Below are positions 36,496-46,710 of a stretch of DNA of 64,000 bases, piece after piece. Below the pieces are notes generated by a model. The model was not told where the DNA came from and did not search any database. It saw only the letters and a list, made by a program, of their open reading frames with translations. The position numbers and the translations under genes were made by a program. The stretch comes from Candidatus Zixiibacteriota bacterium (lineage in GTDB: Bacteria; Zixibacteria; MSB-5A5; GN15; FEB-12): contig JAHOYZ010000003.1 of NCBI GenBank assembly GCA_019038695.1, forward strand, positions 40,143 through 104,142, read 5' to 3'. The stretch's first letter is position 1. Each line of letters starts with the position of its first letter.

Positions 36496-37698
36496 GTGAC
36501 GAATATCAAGTCCAAACGTGGTGTTATAGGAATACTGACCGGCGGCGGTGATGTGCCGGGGTTGAATCCGGCCATTAGAGCTATTACGATCAGAGCAATC
36601 AGAGAGGGCTTTCAGGTTATCGGGATCAGACGCGGCTGGGCGGGTCTGGTTGACCTGGTTCGTGACAAAGACGTCGACAACAGCAACTGCTTTCGTATCC
36701 TCTCCGAAGAGATCGTCAACAAGGCCGGGCGTACCGGCGGCACCTTCCTGCACAGTTCCCGTACCCATCCTGGGCATGTGGGTCTGGAGAACATTCCGGA
36801 GCATCTAAAAGACAACTATGCTTCCAAAATGAACGACCTGACGCCGGAGGTTCTGAAGAATCTTGATTTCCTTGGTATCGACTATCTTATGCCAATTGGG
36901 GGGGATGACACTCTCAGCTATGCGGTCCGTCTTTATCAGGAAGGGGTGAAAATCGTTGCTATGCCCAAGACAATGGACAACGATGTCCCCGGGACCGATT
37001 ACTGCATCGGTTTCAGCACCTGCGTTACCCGAACGATACAAATGACCAACAGTCTCCGTACCTCGGCTGGATCACATGAGCGATTCCTCGTGCTGGAGGT
37101 ATTTGGCCGCTACGCCGGTTTTACAGCCATGCTGCCAACAATGGCCGGAGCAGCCAACCGGTGTGTCATTCCTGAGCACAAGTTTGATATTGAGCGATTG
37201 ACCGAACTGCTCACCTATGACCGCCGTGAGAATCCGAGCAAGTATTCGGTGGTGCTGGTGTCGGAGGGAGCTATGTTTCAAGGCGGCGAAATGGTTTATA
37301 AGGACATGGCCAAAGATGCCTACGGACATGCTAAATTGGGTGGAATTGGAGACATAGTATCATCCAAACTGACCGAATTGTCACCCAGTTTCAACCATGG
37401 GAAGCCAATCAGGACTATCACACAGAAGCTGGGCTACCTTGTGCGAGGAGGCGACCCCGACGCTATCGACTCTATTGTTCCTATGGCCTACGGCAACCTG
37501 GCTTTGGACCTGACACTCAAAGGAGTTCACGGTCGGTTGGTGGTCCTGAAAAACGGCCGCTACGACAATGTCCCTATTGACGTAGTCACCAGCACTAAGA
37601 AATTTGTCAACATTGAGAAGCACTACAACATGGAACGGCTACGCCCCCAGTACAAGAGTTTCGAGATGCTGCCGCAGTTCATTATGACGAGCGATTAA
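36496..37698 (+). CDS. pfp: 6-phosphofructokinase, probably pyrophosphate-dependent
   Basis: A 400-residue phosphofructokinase that phosphorylates fructose 6-phosphate in glycolysis. The starting glycine loop is LTGGGDVPGLN near residues 15-24. Phosphoryl-donor specificity can be read from two sites: GGDD at 135-138, with D138 replacing the glycine of ATP enzymes, and MPKTMDND, with K158 in place of glycine. Both are the pattern established for pyrophosphate-using enzymes, whose reaction is reversible. The sugar-phosphate site includes the conserved MPKTMDND and EVFGRYAGF. GTG start at 36496. It stands alone upstream of the decarboxylase remnants. Confidence 0.9.
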   Translation: MTNIKSKRGVIGILTGGGDVPGLNPAIRAITIRAIREGFQVIGIRRGWAGLVDLVRDKDVDNSNCFRILSEEIVNKAGRTGGTFLHSSRTHPGHVGLENIPEHLKDNYASKMNDLTPEVLKNLDFLGIDYLMPIGGDDTLSYAVRLYQEGVKIVAMPKTMDNDVPGTDYCIGFSTCVTRTIQMTNSLRTSAGSHERFLVLEVFGRYAGFTAMLPTMAGAANRCVIPEHKFDIERLTELLTYDRRENPSKYSVVLVSEGAMFQGGEMVYKDMAKDAYGHAKLGGIGDIVSSKLTELSPSFNHGKPIRTITQKLGYLVRGGDPDAIDSIVPMAYGNLALDLTLKGVHGRLVVLKNGRYDNVPIDVVTSTKKFVNIEKHYNMERLRPQYKSFEMLPQFIMTSD

Positions 37699-37958
37699 CA
37701 GTAGCTACCCACCTCAGTTTCCAGCCAAATGTGGGGCAGGTTTCTCTTTCGGCTGTGTTCCGCACCCTGTCCATGGCCAAGTGGTCCCCCCAGCCTAGAA
37801 AAAAACCACTTTCCCCACCAGATACGCTTGATCTTTTGGTCAAAGAGTGTCTATTGGCCGCTTATGTGGACCGTAAATGTGGGTAGGTTTGTCCTCTACG
37901 CCCCTTTCAGCCCCGTCGCGGGTCATCTTTCTGAAAATAACCTACGGGAGAATACGCA

Positions 37959-38171
37959 ATGGAATCTGTAGAGCTTTGGCTAATCTGCATCTCAGCTTTC
38001 ACGATGGTTTTCGCCCTGCTTTCGGTACTTGCCATCATCATGCGAATCATCACCGCTGTATTCCCTCAGAAGGCACTCGGGATCGACGCCACAATGGTGG
38101 CAATCGTTACTTCGGCTGTCTCATCCGCTTTCCCAGGTACAAAAGTAACTGAGATAGAGGAGACGAAATGA
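37959..38171 (+). CDS. Decarboxylase gamma subunit (OadG-like)
   Basis: A 70-residue membrane protein with one N-terminal helix (LWLICISAFTMVFALLSVLA) and a short charged tail, the form of OadG/MmdD, the small subunit that assembles Na+-pumping oxaloacetate or methylmalonyl-CoA decarboxylases. GGGAG precedes the start. Its stop codon overlaps the start of the next gene (ATGA). Because the alpha and beta genes that follow are broken, this subunit may now lack partners. Confidence 0.72.
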   Translation: MESVELWLICISAFTMVFALLSVLAIIMRIITAVFPQKALGIDATMVAIVTSAVSSAFPGTKVTEIEETK

Positions 38172-38407
38172 TTTTCACTAAGAAGCCTAAGAAAATTCGG
38201 GTGATGTTCACCCCGTTTCGGGATGGCCTGCAAAGTTCCTTCGGAGGCAAGGTTCGTCTCCAGGATATCCTGCCGGCTATGGTGGACTCGACCAAAGAAG
38301 TTGGTATTCGCCATTTCGAGTTCGGTGGCGGGGCACTAATAACCGAATTGGACGGTCTCTTACCAAGTATCAGGTTCATCGTCCCTGCCTGCTGCCACGC
38401 CGCCTGA
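38168..38407 (+). pseudogene. 5' fragment of decarboxylase alpha (carboxyltransferase) subunit
   Basis: The first 50 or so residues match the start of biotin-dependent carboxyltransferase subunits (OadA/PycB class): IRVMFTPFRDGLQSSFGG, where RDGLQS is the metal-site motif, then EVGIRHFEFGGGA. After GGGA, where the family continues with a RxQxxYFY-like segment, homology stops and the frame ends 27 residues later. A complete subunit is 450-600 residues, so about 90 percent is missing. It overlaps the gamma gene by 4 bp, so it once lay in an intact operon. Confidence 0.75.
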
Positions 38408-38984
38408 CAAGTGAACACACTCCGAAGGACTCCGAGCAAATCGAGTTTCGGCAGGTCAACTTGGGGGACCCCATTCTCGTGTTGTGGCGCAAGGACTTCC
38501 GTCGCAATGTGACTGTATCCTAGCCGTCTCATCGGATCTGCTTCAGGAGCAAGTCTGTCTTCGATCAAGTGTGTCTTCAGCCTGGAAACGATAGAGTTTG
38601 TGGGCTCTCCGTGACTGTTGCTTGTTCTGGATCGTCGTGTCAACCAGGCGCAACGGTCGATCCGGTGCCGCGCCATTTGACCAACACGTTTCTGTCCGCG
38701 TGCTGAACATCAGTGTTTTGCAGACACAATCCTCAGGTGGGCTCCAGGGGAGGGTATTCGAGCCACAACCCTCCCCCCGGTGGCAGCAATGACATCCAAG
38801 CGTGAGTTGACGGGTCTCATTGCCGGTTTCGCCCCCGCTGCAGAAGGTCAGCTCCACTCCGTCAATAATAAGTTGCCATCGCATGGACTTCTATGTACAT
38901 TGGGCCGATGATTCTGAAGGATCGTCTCACGATATTGCGAGACGCGGAAAACAGTTAGTCCGATTTATAGAAAAGGTGATCAAC
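38408..38984. other. Region between alpha fragment and PEP carboxykinase, no recognisable gene
   Basis: About 580 bp. Minus-strand open frames exist here (38107-38676 and 38543-38884) but neither translation resembles a known protein. No transposase motif and no terminal inverted repeats were found. The last 100 bp should contain the promoter of the carboxykinase gene. The region likely includes the left break point of the rearrangement. Confidence 0.5.
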
Positions 38985-40937
38985 ATGTTAGAACTGAAAA
39001 AAGGCGACGACATTCTGTCGGTCGTCGGCGGTATCAAGTCCATTGAAGAAGCTAATGCTCTTTTCGAGAAGACTCTGAATGCGGAGACCCTCTCCAAGCT
39101 GTCCAAGATCAAGAACGAGGAGGCCCGACTGAAGGTCGCCAATGCGATCGCTATGTGCCAGCCTAAGGATGTCTTTATTCACACCGGTTCCGAAGCGGAT
39201 TCCCAGTGGGTCCGCGAATACTCTCTGAAGAAGGGCGAAGAAAGGGCTTTGGCAATCAAAGGTCATACCATTCACTTCGACCTTGCCAAAGAGCAGGGGC
39301 GTCTGGTTAAGCAAACCTTCTACATCGTTAACGAGGGTGAGAAGCTAAGCCCGCTAGCCAAAAAGATGGAACGGGCTGAGGCGATGGACTATGTCAAGAA
39401 GTACTTGCCTGGCATAATGTCCGATAAGACCATGATGCTCGGCTTCTTCACCCGCGGTCCTGTCGGGGCCGTTGGCACTATACCGGCCATCCAGATTTCA
39501 TCGTCGACCTACGTTCTCCACTCCGGCGATCTCCTGTATCGGAACTGCTATGACAAGTTCGATGCCGAAGTCGAGCGCAAAGGTATTTTCTTCACCAACG
39601 TCCACTCCGAGGGTGACAACACGCCGGAAGACCTCCAGAACGCCCGCATCCTGATGGATCGCAGCTGGTTTACCACTTTCTCGACTTTCTGCACTTACGC
39701 CGGTAACACCCTCCTGCTCAAGAAGGGCAACCATCGCTTCGCGGTCGACTACAGCACCTACTATAAACACGGCGACGAGCTCTCTGAGCACATGTTCATC
39801 ACCGGCATGAAAGGCCCTGGCGGCCGGGAGACTTATTTCGCCGGAGCAGCCCCGTCCGGCTGCGGCAAAACAACCAGTGCTATGGCCGGCACCGAGTTTG
39901 TCGGCGACGACTTGGCTCAGATCTGGATCGACAAGGACGGTAATTGCCGCGCCGTAAACCCGGAACAGGGTATCTTTGGAATCGTGGCCGATGTTAACCG
40001 CGAAGGCGATCCCCACTTGATGAAGTGCCTCCGCGAGGAAGGCAGTGAAGTGATCTGGTCTAACGTCCTGATCGACGATGGCAAGCCGCACTGGACCGGC
40101 AACGGCGAAGAGCAAGCCAAGAAGGGTGTCAATTTCCAGGGTGAGTGGTTCGAAGGCAAGACTGATGCTGACGGCAAGCCGATTCCGATCTCGCACCCCA
40201 ATTCACGATGCACCCTTCGATGTGACCAAATCTCTACCTACAACAAACAAGTTGGTGAGAGCCCCGAAGGTGCCAAGGTCAAGGTGTTCACGTACTCGGG
40301 CCGTGACGCAGACACGATGCCACCGATCTGGGTCTCCAAGAATCCTGATTATGGCGTGGTGATAGGTGCGTCTATCGTTTCAGCGGCTACCGCCACCGAG
40401 ATCGGCGCTACCGGTGTGAAGCGTCAACCGTGGGCCAACGCACCATTCATCCCCGGTTCTCTGGCTGACTACATGGATGCCCAGTTCAAGTTCTTCAACA
40501 ATTCCAGGTTCTCCGATGAAGGCCGCCCGATTACGGCCGGACTAAACTATTTTCTGACCCGCGCAGAGCGTGGCGGTTCCGGTAAGGGCCTGCTCGGTGA
40601 GAAGCGGGATGTGCCGGTCTGGCTGAGCTGGCTGGATCGTTATGCCCACGGCGAAGTCGAGGCGCTGGATACGCCGATCGGCTTCCTGCCGAAATACGAC
40701 GACCTGAAGAAGCTATTCAAGGAAGTGATCAAAAAGGACTATCCCGAGGAATTGTACACCATGCAATTTTCGGTCTACGTCGACAAGATCATTGCCAGAA
40801 TAGATCTTCAGGACGAGGCTTTCCGGGCCGAGGATAACATCCCGGCAAAGTTCTTCGAAGTGCTCAATGAACAGAAGGTAGGTCTCGAAGGCCTTAAGGC
40901 CAAGCACGGGGCGGTGATCAAGCCCCAGCAGCTATAA
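38985..40937 (+). CDS. pckG: Phosphoenolpyruvate carboxykinase (GTP type)
   Basis: A 650-residue carboxykinase that converts oxaloacetate and GTP to phosphoenolpyruvate, CO2 and GDP. Length and motifs are those of the GTP-dependent family rather than the ATP family: the P-loop AAPSGCGKTTSAM near residues 287-300, a metal region with FVGDDLAQIWID, and the nucleotide-site segment PFIPGSLADYMDAQ. The start at 38985 is chosen because AAAGGTGAT lies upstream and MLELKKGDD fits the protein; the frame is open upstream but has no ribosome site. A strong terminator follows. The gene lies between the alpha and beta decarboxylase fragments, all of which act on oxaloacetate or related acids. Confidence 0.9.
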   Translation: MLELKKGDDILSVVGGIKSIEEANALFEKTLNAETLSKLSKIKNEEARLKVANAIAMCQPKDVFIHTGSEADSQWVREYSLKKGEERALAIKGHTIHFDLAKEQGRLVKQTFYIVNEGEKLSPLAKKMERAEAMDYVKKYLPGIMSDKTMMLGFFTRGPVGAVGTIPAIQISSSTYVLHSGDLLYRNCYDKFDAEVERKGIFFTNVHSEGDNTPEDLQNARILMDRSWFTTFSTFCTYAGNTLLLKKGNHRFAVDYSTYYKHGDELSEHMFITGMKGPGGRETYFAGAAPSGCGKTTSAMAGTEFVGDDLAQIWIDKDGNCRAVNPEQGIFGIVADVNREGDPHLMKCLREEGSEVIWSNVLIDDGKPHWTGNGEEQAKKGVNFQGEWFEGKTDADGKPIPISHPNSRCTLRCDQISTYNKQVGESPEGAKVKVFTYSGRDADTMPPIWVSKNPDYGVVIGASIVSAATATEIGATGVKRQPWANAPFIPGSLADYMDAQFKFFNNSRFSDEGRPITAGLNYFLTRAERGGSGKGLLGEKRDVPVWLSWLDRYAHGEVEALDTPIGFLPKYDDLKKLFKEVIKKDYPEELYTMQFSVYVDKIIARIDLQDEAFRAEDNIPAKFFEVLNEQKVGLEGLKAKHGAVIKPQQL

Positions 40938-40959
40938 GATCCACTGGACTTACTTCTGA

Positions 40960-40998
40960 GAAGGGCGTCTCCAAACGGAGACGCCCTTCTTCTTTTTC
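40960..40998 (+). terminator. Rho-independent terminator of pckG
   Basis: A perfect 13-bp stem, GAAGGGCGTCTCC (40960-40972) with GGAGACGCCCTTC (40977-40989), and a 4-nt loop, followed by TTCTTTTTCTC. Confidence 0.92.
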
Positions 40999-41057
40999 TC
41001 AACTCTATCAGAAAACGCGGTCGCCTGGAAGCTCACCACCCATAGACCGGGTCGCCC

Positions 41058-41816
41058 GCACTTTTAGTGGGCTTCTCGCCACAGGAAGCTGCCTCGATTG
41101 GCATTATTGGCGGGGCCGACGGTCCGACGTCGATTTTCCTGGCCAGTCAACTGGCTCCGCACCTGCTGGGACCGATTGCTGTGGCCGCCTACAGCTATAT
41201 GTCGCTAGTACCGATTATCCAGCCGCCTATAATGCGTATGCTTACGAGCAAACAGGAACGGGCCATTGACATGCCTCAGGCCAAACCCGTTTCCAAGACC
41301 GCCGCAATCCTGTTCCCATTGGTGACCGGCATTGTGGCCTCGCTGGCGATTCCATCGAGCGCCCAGTTGATAGGGATGCTCATGTTTGGTAATCTCCTCC
41401 GCGAGTCCGGCGTAACTGAACGTTTGCGCAAAACAGCCGGTGGTCCGATGATCGACATCGTGACGATTTTCCTGGGATTGGTGGTTGGAGCCACGATGGT
41501 AGGTGCCAATTTCCTGACCTACCAAACGCTTCTTATTCTGGTACTTGGCGCGGTAGCATTTTCGTTTAGTACCGCTGGTGGTATCATATTCGCCAAGATC
41601 ATCAATCTCTTCCTTTCAAAGGACAAGAAGATCAACCCCTGCATAGGCGCGGCCGGTGTTTCGGCGGTTCCGATGGCAGCCCGGGTGGTACAGAATTTCG
41701 TTTCTGAAGAAACCAACGGGAAAGTCAATCCGCTTATGCCGGCTATGGGACCCAATGTGGCTGGTGTGATCGGCTCTGCGGTTGCTGCTGGCGTATTCCT
41801 GTCGCTGCTGGGTTAA
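41058..41816 (+). pseudogene. 3' fragment of decarboxylase beta subunit (OadB)
   Basis: About 250 residues matching the C-terminal two thirds of OadB/MmdB/GcdB, the membrane subunit that pumps Na+. It enters the family at [25 protein letters not shown], where GGADGPT is the ion-site motif, and runs to the natural end [19 protein letters not shown]. Full-length family members are 375-430 residues, so the first 120-150 residues are missing, including the first membrane helices. The only in-frame starts are weak (GTG 41067 has no ribosome site) and a stop codon lies at 41043-41045. The membrane core is otherwise undamaged, so the break is recent or the piece is still translated. Confidence 0.8.
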
Positions 41817-42066
41817 TTAAATTATTGGTGACCAATACCAGGCGGTGTTACAGCCGCCTGGTGACCATCAGGCATTGTCAGATGGCTTCTTCCGAATAGA
41901 GACAGATTCGAAGGACCCCCAGTTTATCACGCCATTCGAATCGCGGGTTGAGGTGGACTCTGTCAGCTGTTAGCTCGCAATGGTCGCTATCTTTTTCCCT
42001 CATTATTCTCGCAACATGTGACAGTTCCCAAGAAAGATCAGCACTGAATAATCTGAGGCTGCTGTA

Positions 42067-42095
42067 TTGACATAGAGTACGCGCTTGCCTATCTT
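42067..42095 (+). promoter_or_regulatory. Sigma-70 promoter with very short leader
   Basis: TTGACA at 42067-42072, a 17-bp spacer and TATCTT at 42090-42095. The predicted transcript start falls near 42102, inside the Shine-Dalgarno sequence GGGAGG (42100-42105), so the leader would be about 9 nt or transcription starts slightly earlier. Confidence 0.5.
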
Positions 42096-42110
42096 TGTTG
42101 GGAGGTTACA

Positions 42111-43133
42111 ATGAAAATACATATGCCTCGTGTATCGCAGGTTGCACTTTTCTCTCTAGTGTTTCTGACAGTCTCAAAACAGCCAATTTCCGCCGTGGCG
42201 GATGATCATTCTTATGACAGTAATCCTGTTGAGAAATCTCTTGCGATCCAGGATGGAGAATTAATCAAATGCTCTGATGTTGAGGGTAATGAGATCATAG
42301 GGTCTTATGTCAGATTCTCAAATGAAACTCTCTTCCTGGTGGTAAATTTTAAAACGAAAACTATAACAACTGAATCAATCGAGATGCTATGGGCGACCAA
42401 AGGTAAGACCTCTAAAGCGTCGGGAATCGGAGCCGGAGTTGGTGCCTTGGGTGGCATGCTTGCTGCAGGTATCTGGAAGGCTTCGACACAAGACTCACGT
42501 GACACTCCCGGAGGCGGAGTGTATCCGGTGCTTGGCGTAATGGGTGCGGGTGCTGGAGCCATATTGGGCATCCTGTTTGATGATCCAGAGCAGGATTGGA
42601 AACTGATTTATGATCGTAATCAGTCTTCACCAGACCCACTTAACACAGAGTCGGGGTCATTGAAGTTCGTTGTATCTAACCAGGCCAACTATAACACGGG
42701 TGGCTTAGGCTTGAAATACGGTTACAATAGCATTCCATCCCCTTATTATGATTCGTTCATTATCAACTTGAGCTACTTCATTGCTGTTACCAGAAAGTTT
42801 TCATTCGGACCGGAAATTGGATACACTGAAGCAAAGAAGCTCTTTCGCTATTATCCGGAGTATGATAATCGCGTTTATTCAATCAAGAAACATGTTTTCA
42901 CGTCAGCGCTAATCAAGTATACGCATGGAAAGTACCAACGATTTCATGTAATCGGCGGACCAACTTCACTGATAACTGGCCATTCAGTGATGGGCTTCAG
43001 TGTCGGAGCCGGTGCCGATATTGTTACAATATCAGGGTTTGCAATCAACACCGAATTTCGATGGTATGCCTTTCTATCTGAACATATGCCCGATTTCAGA
43101 TGCATCAGAGCAGGAGTGGATTTGCGATGGTAA
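42111..43133 (+). CDS. Exported envelope protein with glycine-zipper segment
   Basis: A 340-residue protein with a signal peptide (cleavage near residue 33). A short beta-rich domain lies near 45-95, then a glycine zipper (ASGIGAGVGALGGMLAAG, then GAGAGAILGILF near 140-155). The last 170 residues are strand-rich with many Tyr and Phe and end RAGVDLRW, like an outer-membrane barrel. GGGAGG gives a strong ribosome site. It overlaps the next gene by 7 bp. Not recognised as a known family. Confidence 0.65.
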   Translation: MKIHMPRVSQVALFSLVFLTVSKQPISAVADDHSYDSNPVEKSLAIQDGELIKCSDVEGNEIIGSYVRFSNETLFLVVNFKTKTITTESIEMLWATKGKTSKASGIGAGVGALGGMLAAGIWKASTQDSRDTPGGGVYPVLGVMGAGAGAILGILFDDPEQDWKLIYDRNQSSPDPLNTESGSLKFVVSNQANYNTGGLGLKYGYNSIPSPYYDSFIINLSYFIAVTRKFSFGPEIGYTEAKKLFRYYPEYDNRVYSIKKHVFTSALIKYTHGKYQRFHVIGGPTSLITGHSVMGFSVGAGADIVTISGFAINTEFRWYAFLSEHMPDFRCIRAGVDLRW

Positions 43134-43732
43134 TTTGCAAGATGAGCGGTTCGCCAACAGTTTGCTATCTATTTCTCATTGTCGTTTTCATTTTGTTTGA
43201 TCAGCCGACAGTGCAAGGTTTTGACAACAAACACGAGGGCTTTGTTCTTGGCTATGGAGTTGGGGCTGGAGTGTTTTCTGCTGGCTATAGTGCCGATTAT
43301 TCGAGCAGATCCGATAATGTAGATCTGCTTGGTTTGTACACGGATTTCAAGATTGGAGCCGGGCTGTCAGATCATGTGATACTTTACTATACAGGCAAGC
43401 AATGGTTTGGCTTTGACAATGGCGGATGGTATAATGGCTTCCCTGCTATCGGAGTCAGTTACTACGTCAATGACAGATCACCATCACTAATCATGCTAAT
43501 GTCAGTAGGCATTCCTATTGGCCTTGGTATAGAAGAAGTTGGCATCGGGAGTGCCGATGGAGTTTCATCCGGAATAAACATAAATCTCGGCCTGGGGTAC
43601 GAAGTAAAACATAGTGTTGGATTTGAGTTGAACTTTTCCAGAAATGTTGGCTGCTTGAATGACGTAATCAATCTTAAGGCCGATCATGATTCCTGGCAAT
43701 TGGCCGTCTCATTGAATTATCTAGAGTATTGA
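43127..43732 (+). CDS. Predicted outer-membrane beta-barrel protein
   Basis: A 201-residue protein. The ATG at 43127 is chosen because GGAG at 43113-43116 is suitably spaced and the product then has a signal peptide (VCYLFLIVVFILFDQPTVQG). The mature part alternates glycine- and tyrosine-rich strands (GFVLGYGVGAGVFSAGYS) and ends SWQLAVSLNYLEY. It overlaps the preceding envelope gene by 7 bp and probably shares its transcript. Function unknown. Confidence 0.65.
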   Translation: MVICKMSGSPTVCYLFLIVVFILFDQPTVQGFDNKHEGFVLGYGVGAGVFSAGYSADYSSRSDNVDLLGLYTDFKIGAGLSDHVILYYTGKQWFGFDNGGWYNGFPAIGVSYYVNDRSPSLIMLMSVGIPIGLGIEEVGIGSADGVSSGININLGLGYEVKHSVGFELNFSRNVGCLNDVINLKADHDSWQLAVSLNYLEY

Positions 43733-43907
43733 TGCAATTGGATTGATAGTTTTGAAACCAGAATACTACGTTTGGACCAAGTTTGAACAGTAAGGTCTTA
43801 CCTGATTCCAACCGGAGCGTAACCCAAAACTCAATCTTGTGTGGCAGAGATCAACCTGTTATCACATCCTGTAAAGTAGAACCGGCGTGTGAAAGGTGTA
43901 ATATGTC

Positions 43908-44654
43908 ATGATCAAAAAAATCCTCTTTTCCGTTATTGTAGTTGTAGTCCTGGGACTGGTGACGATCTTTTTTGTGCGAAACGCACTGGTTGAAAGGGCA
44001 GTTGAGACTGGTTGCACCTACGCCCTGGGAGTCGAAACGGATCTCGGTTCGGCCAGTCTCGAAATCGGTGGCGGCAGTCTTGAATTGAAGAATCTCAACA
44101 TTGCCAACCCCGAAGGATTTGAAGGTGATAACTTTCTGTCCTTTCGTCGCATGATGTTCGATGTCGAGGCGGGGTCTGTCCTGGATGATGAAATAGTCAT
44201 CGACTCCTTCATAATAGAAGGGGTTGAACTCAACCTGGAACAAATCGACAAGATGGGCAACTATCGTATCTTGCTGGACAAAATCAAGCAACTGGACATG
44301 GGGGAATCGTCCGACGAGGAACAGAAACTGAGCATCGGGCTGGTGGCGCTGCGGGACATACAAGTGACTGGGTCCCTAAACTTGTTGGGTAAATCCTATG
44401 AAAAGTCCTACACGGTAGAGAACATATCCATTCGCGACGTCGGCAGTGATGGCGGTGCTACGATTGGCGAGTTGGCCGCCACGGTCGTTCAAGCGTTGAC
44501 CACAAAAGCCCTGTCTGCAGGGAGTGGTGTTTTGCCCGAAGGATTCGGGAAAGATCTTTCCGATTTGAAGGATGAGGGCACTGAGAAGATCAAGCAGGAG
44601 GCGTCGGATAAACTCAACGAATTAGGCAAATCGTTGACTGATGGCCTGAAGTGA
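43908..44654 (+). CDS. AsmA-like periplasmic protein
   Basis: A 248-residue protein with one N-terminal membrane helix (KKILFSVIVVVVLGLVTIFFV) and a periplasmic part of the AsmA/DUF748 type: LGVETDLGSASLEIGGGSLELKNL is the usual first repeat, in which a short strand precedes a phrase of the form LxLxNLxIANPxGF. The C-terminus is a charged helix (IKQEASDKLNELGKSL). Large AsmA proteins help move phospholipids to the outer membrane; this short form may have a related role. AAAGGTG lies 9 nt before the start. Confidence 0.7.
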   Translation: MIKKILFSVIVVVVLGLVTIFFVRNALVERAVETGCTYALGVETDLGSASLEIGGGSLELKNLNIANPEGFEGDNFLSFRRMMFDVEAGSVLDDEIVIDSFIIEGVELNLEQIDKMGNYRILLDKIKQLDMGESSDEEQKLSIGLVALRDIQVTGSLNLLGKSYEKSYTVENISIRDVGSDGGATIGELAATVVQALTTKALSAGSGVLPEGFGKDLSDLKDEGTEKIKQEASDKLNELGKSLTDGLK

Positions 44655-44791
44655 CCTTTTTTGTCCCCTCATAATAGCTTCAAATCCAGTTTTATATTGC
44701 CCGATCGCACGACAAATAGTAAACTTATCCGCGTTGGCTTACGATAAGTTGCATAGGTATGTTTGTGCAACGAGAACTGACTAAGGAATAG

Positions 44792-45823
<1,032 letters not shown>

Positions 45824-45963
45824 GAGACTGTTGTAAGTCCCTTCTCAAAAACGCACTGATTGCTAAAACCCCAGAGCCAAGGTCGAAATCTGTCTTCAGT
45901 TTTGACAATCTTGTTGCTCATACTCGCTATGAAACCCGACAAAAGCCTGATATTCGTCTTGCT

Positions 45964-46019
45964 GAGCGGAGTCGAAGCATGGTGATTTTATTGAATCTTG
46001 TCACCCCTCGACTCCGCTC
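45964..46019. repeat. Inverted repeat in gap after mreB
   Basis: GAGCGGAGTCGA (45964-45975) and TCGACTCCGCTC (46008-46019) are perfect 12-bp inverted copies 32 bp apart, within the 335-bp gap between mreB and the sigma gene. The downstream arm is followed by GGGATGACG. Similar arms are common as dispersed elements in many bacterial genomes. The rest of the gap shows no gene. Confidence 0.6.
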
Positions 46020-46158
46020 GGGATGACGATTGGCGGGAGACTAGCCGCTGGCCAGTGCATGAGATGTGCCTGACGACTCCTCCTCCATTCCCACAAACCA
46101 CTTCCCCGGTATTAATCTTTTTCTGGATAAGCCTGTCTTATTGACGGAAATTAGATGA

Positions 46159-46710
46159 ATGGAGAAAGCAAACAACGAGACAATCACCCGGCTTGTGGAT
46201 CAAGCCCAACATGGTGACCAAGAGGCGTTTTCTGAATTGGTGCGACTCAAAATGAACGACATTGTAGCCCTGACATATCGGATGACCGGCGATCGCGAGA
46301 CGGCGAAAGACCTGGCCCAGGAAACATTTATAACCGCCTGGGAGAAGCTGTCCTCTTTTCGCGGCGAAAGCGCGTTTGGCAGCTGGCTGTATCGGATTGC
46401 CACTAATAAGACTCTCAATTTGCTGAATCGACCGTCATCCCACGAGACCCAGCTTGAAATTGAACCGACAACATCATCGACCCCCGAATCCCAATTAGCT
46501 CGCAAAGAATTACAGAACGACATACGGGAGTTCATGCTGCAACTTCCCCCCGGGCAACGAGTAGTGTTTGATCTTCGTTTCTACAAACAACTGACTTTCG
46601 ACGAGATTTCACAAACTACGGGTCGTGCCGTCGGAACGGTCAAAACCCATTATCGCCAGGCAGTAATCAAACTGCGTCAGTGGGCTGTCGAGAAAGGATG
46701 GCGGTCATGA
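46159..46710 (+). CDS. ECF-family RNA polymerase sigma factor
   Basis: A 183-residue RpoE-like sigma factor with only regions 2 and 4. Region 2 has DIVALTYRMTGDRETAKDLAQETF and the -10 recognition helix FRGESAFGSWLYRIATN; region 4 has LPPGQRVVFDLRF and the -35 helix DEISQTTGRAVGTVKTHYR. Its stop codon overlaps the start of a zinc-type anti-sigma factor, the standard arrangement of an envelope-stress pair. Two periplasmic Spy/CpxP-like proteins follow and are likely part of its regulon. Confidence 0.93.
   Translation: MEKANNETITRLVDQAQHGDQEAFSELVRLKMNDIVALTYRMTGDRETAKDLAQETFITAWEKLSSFRGESAFGSWLYRIATNKTLNLLNRPSSHETQLEIEPTTSSTPESQLARKELQNDIREFMLQLPPGQRVVFDLRFYKQLTFDEISQTTGRAVGTVKTHYRQAVIKLRQWAVEKGWRS

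Noticed and set aside
38107..38676. Minus-strand transposase explaining the broken decarboxylase operon
   Set aside because: The translation has no DDE or helix-turn-helix motif and no terminal inverted repeats flank the region, so an insertion sequence cannot be supported.
39498..40196. 232-residue minus-strand open frame
   Set aside because: Antisense to PEP carboxykinase; composition is that of a shadow frame.
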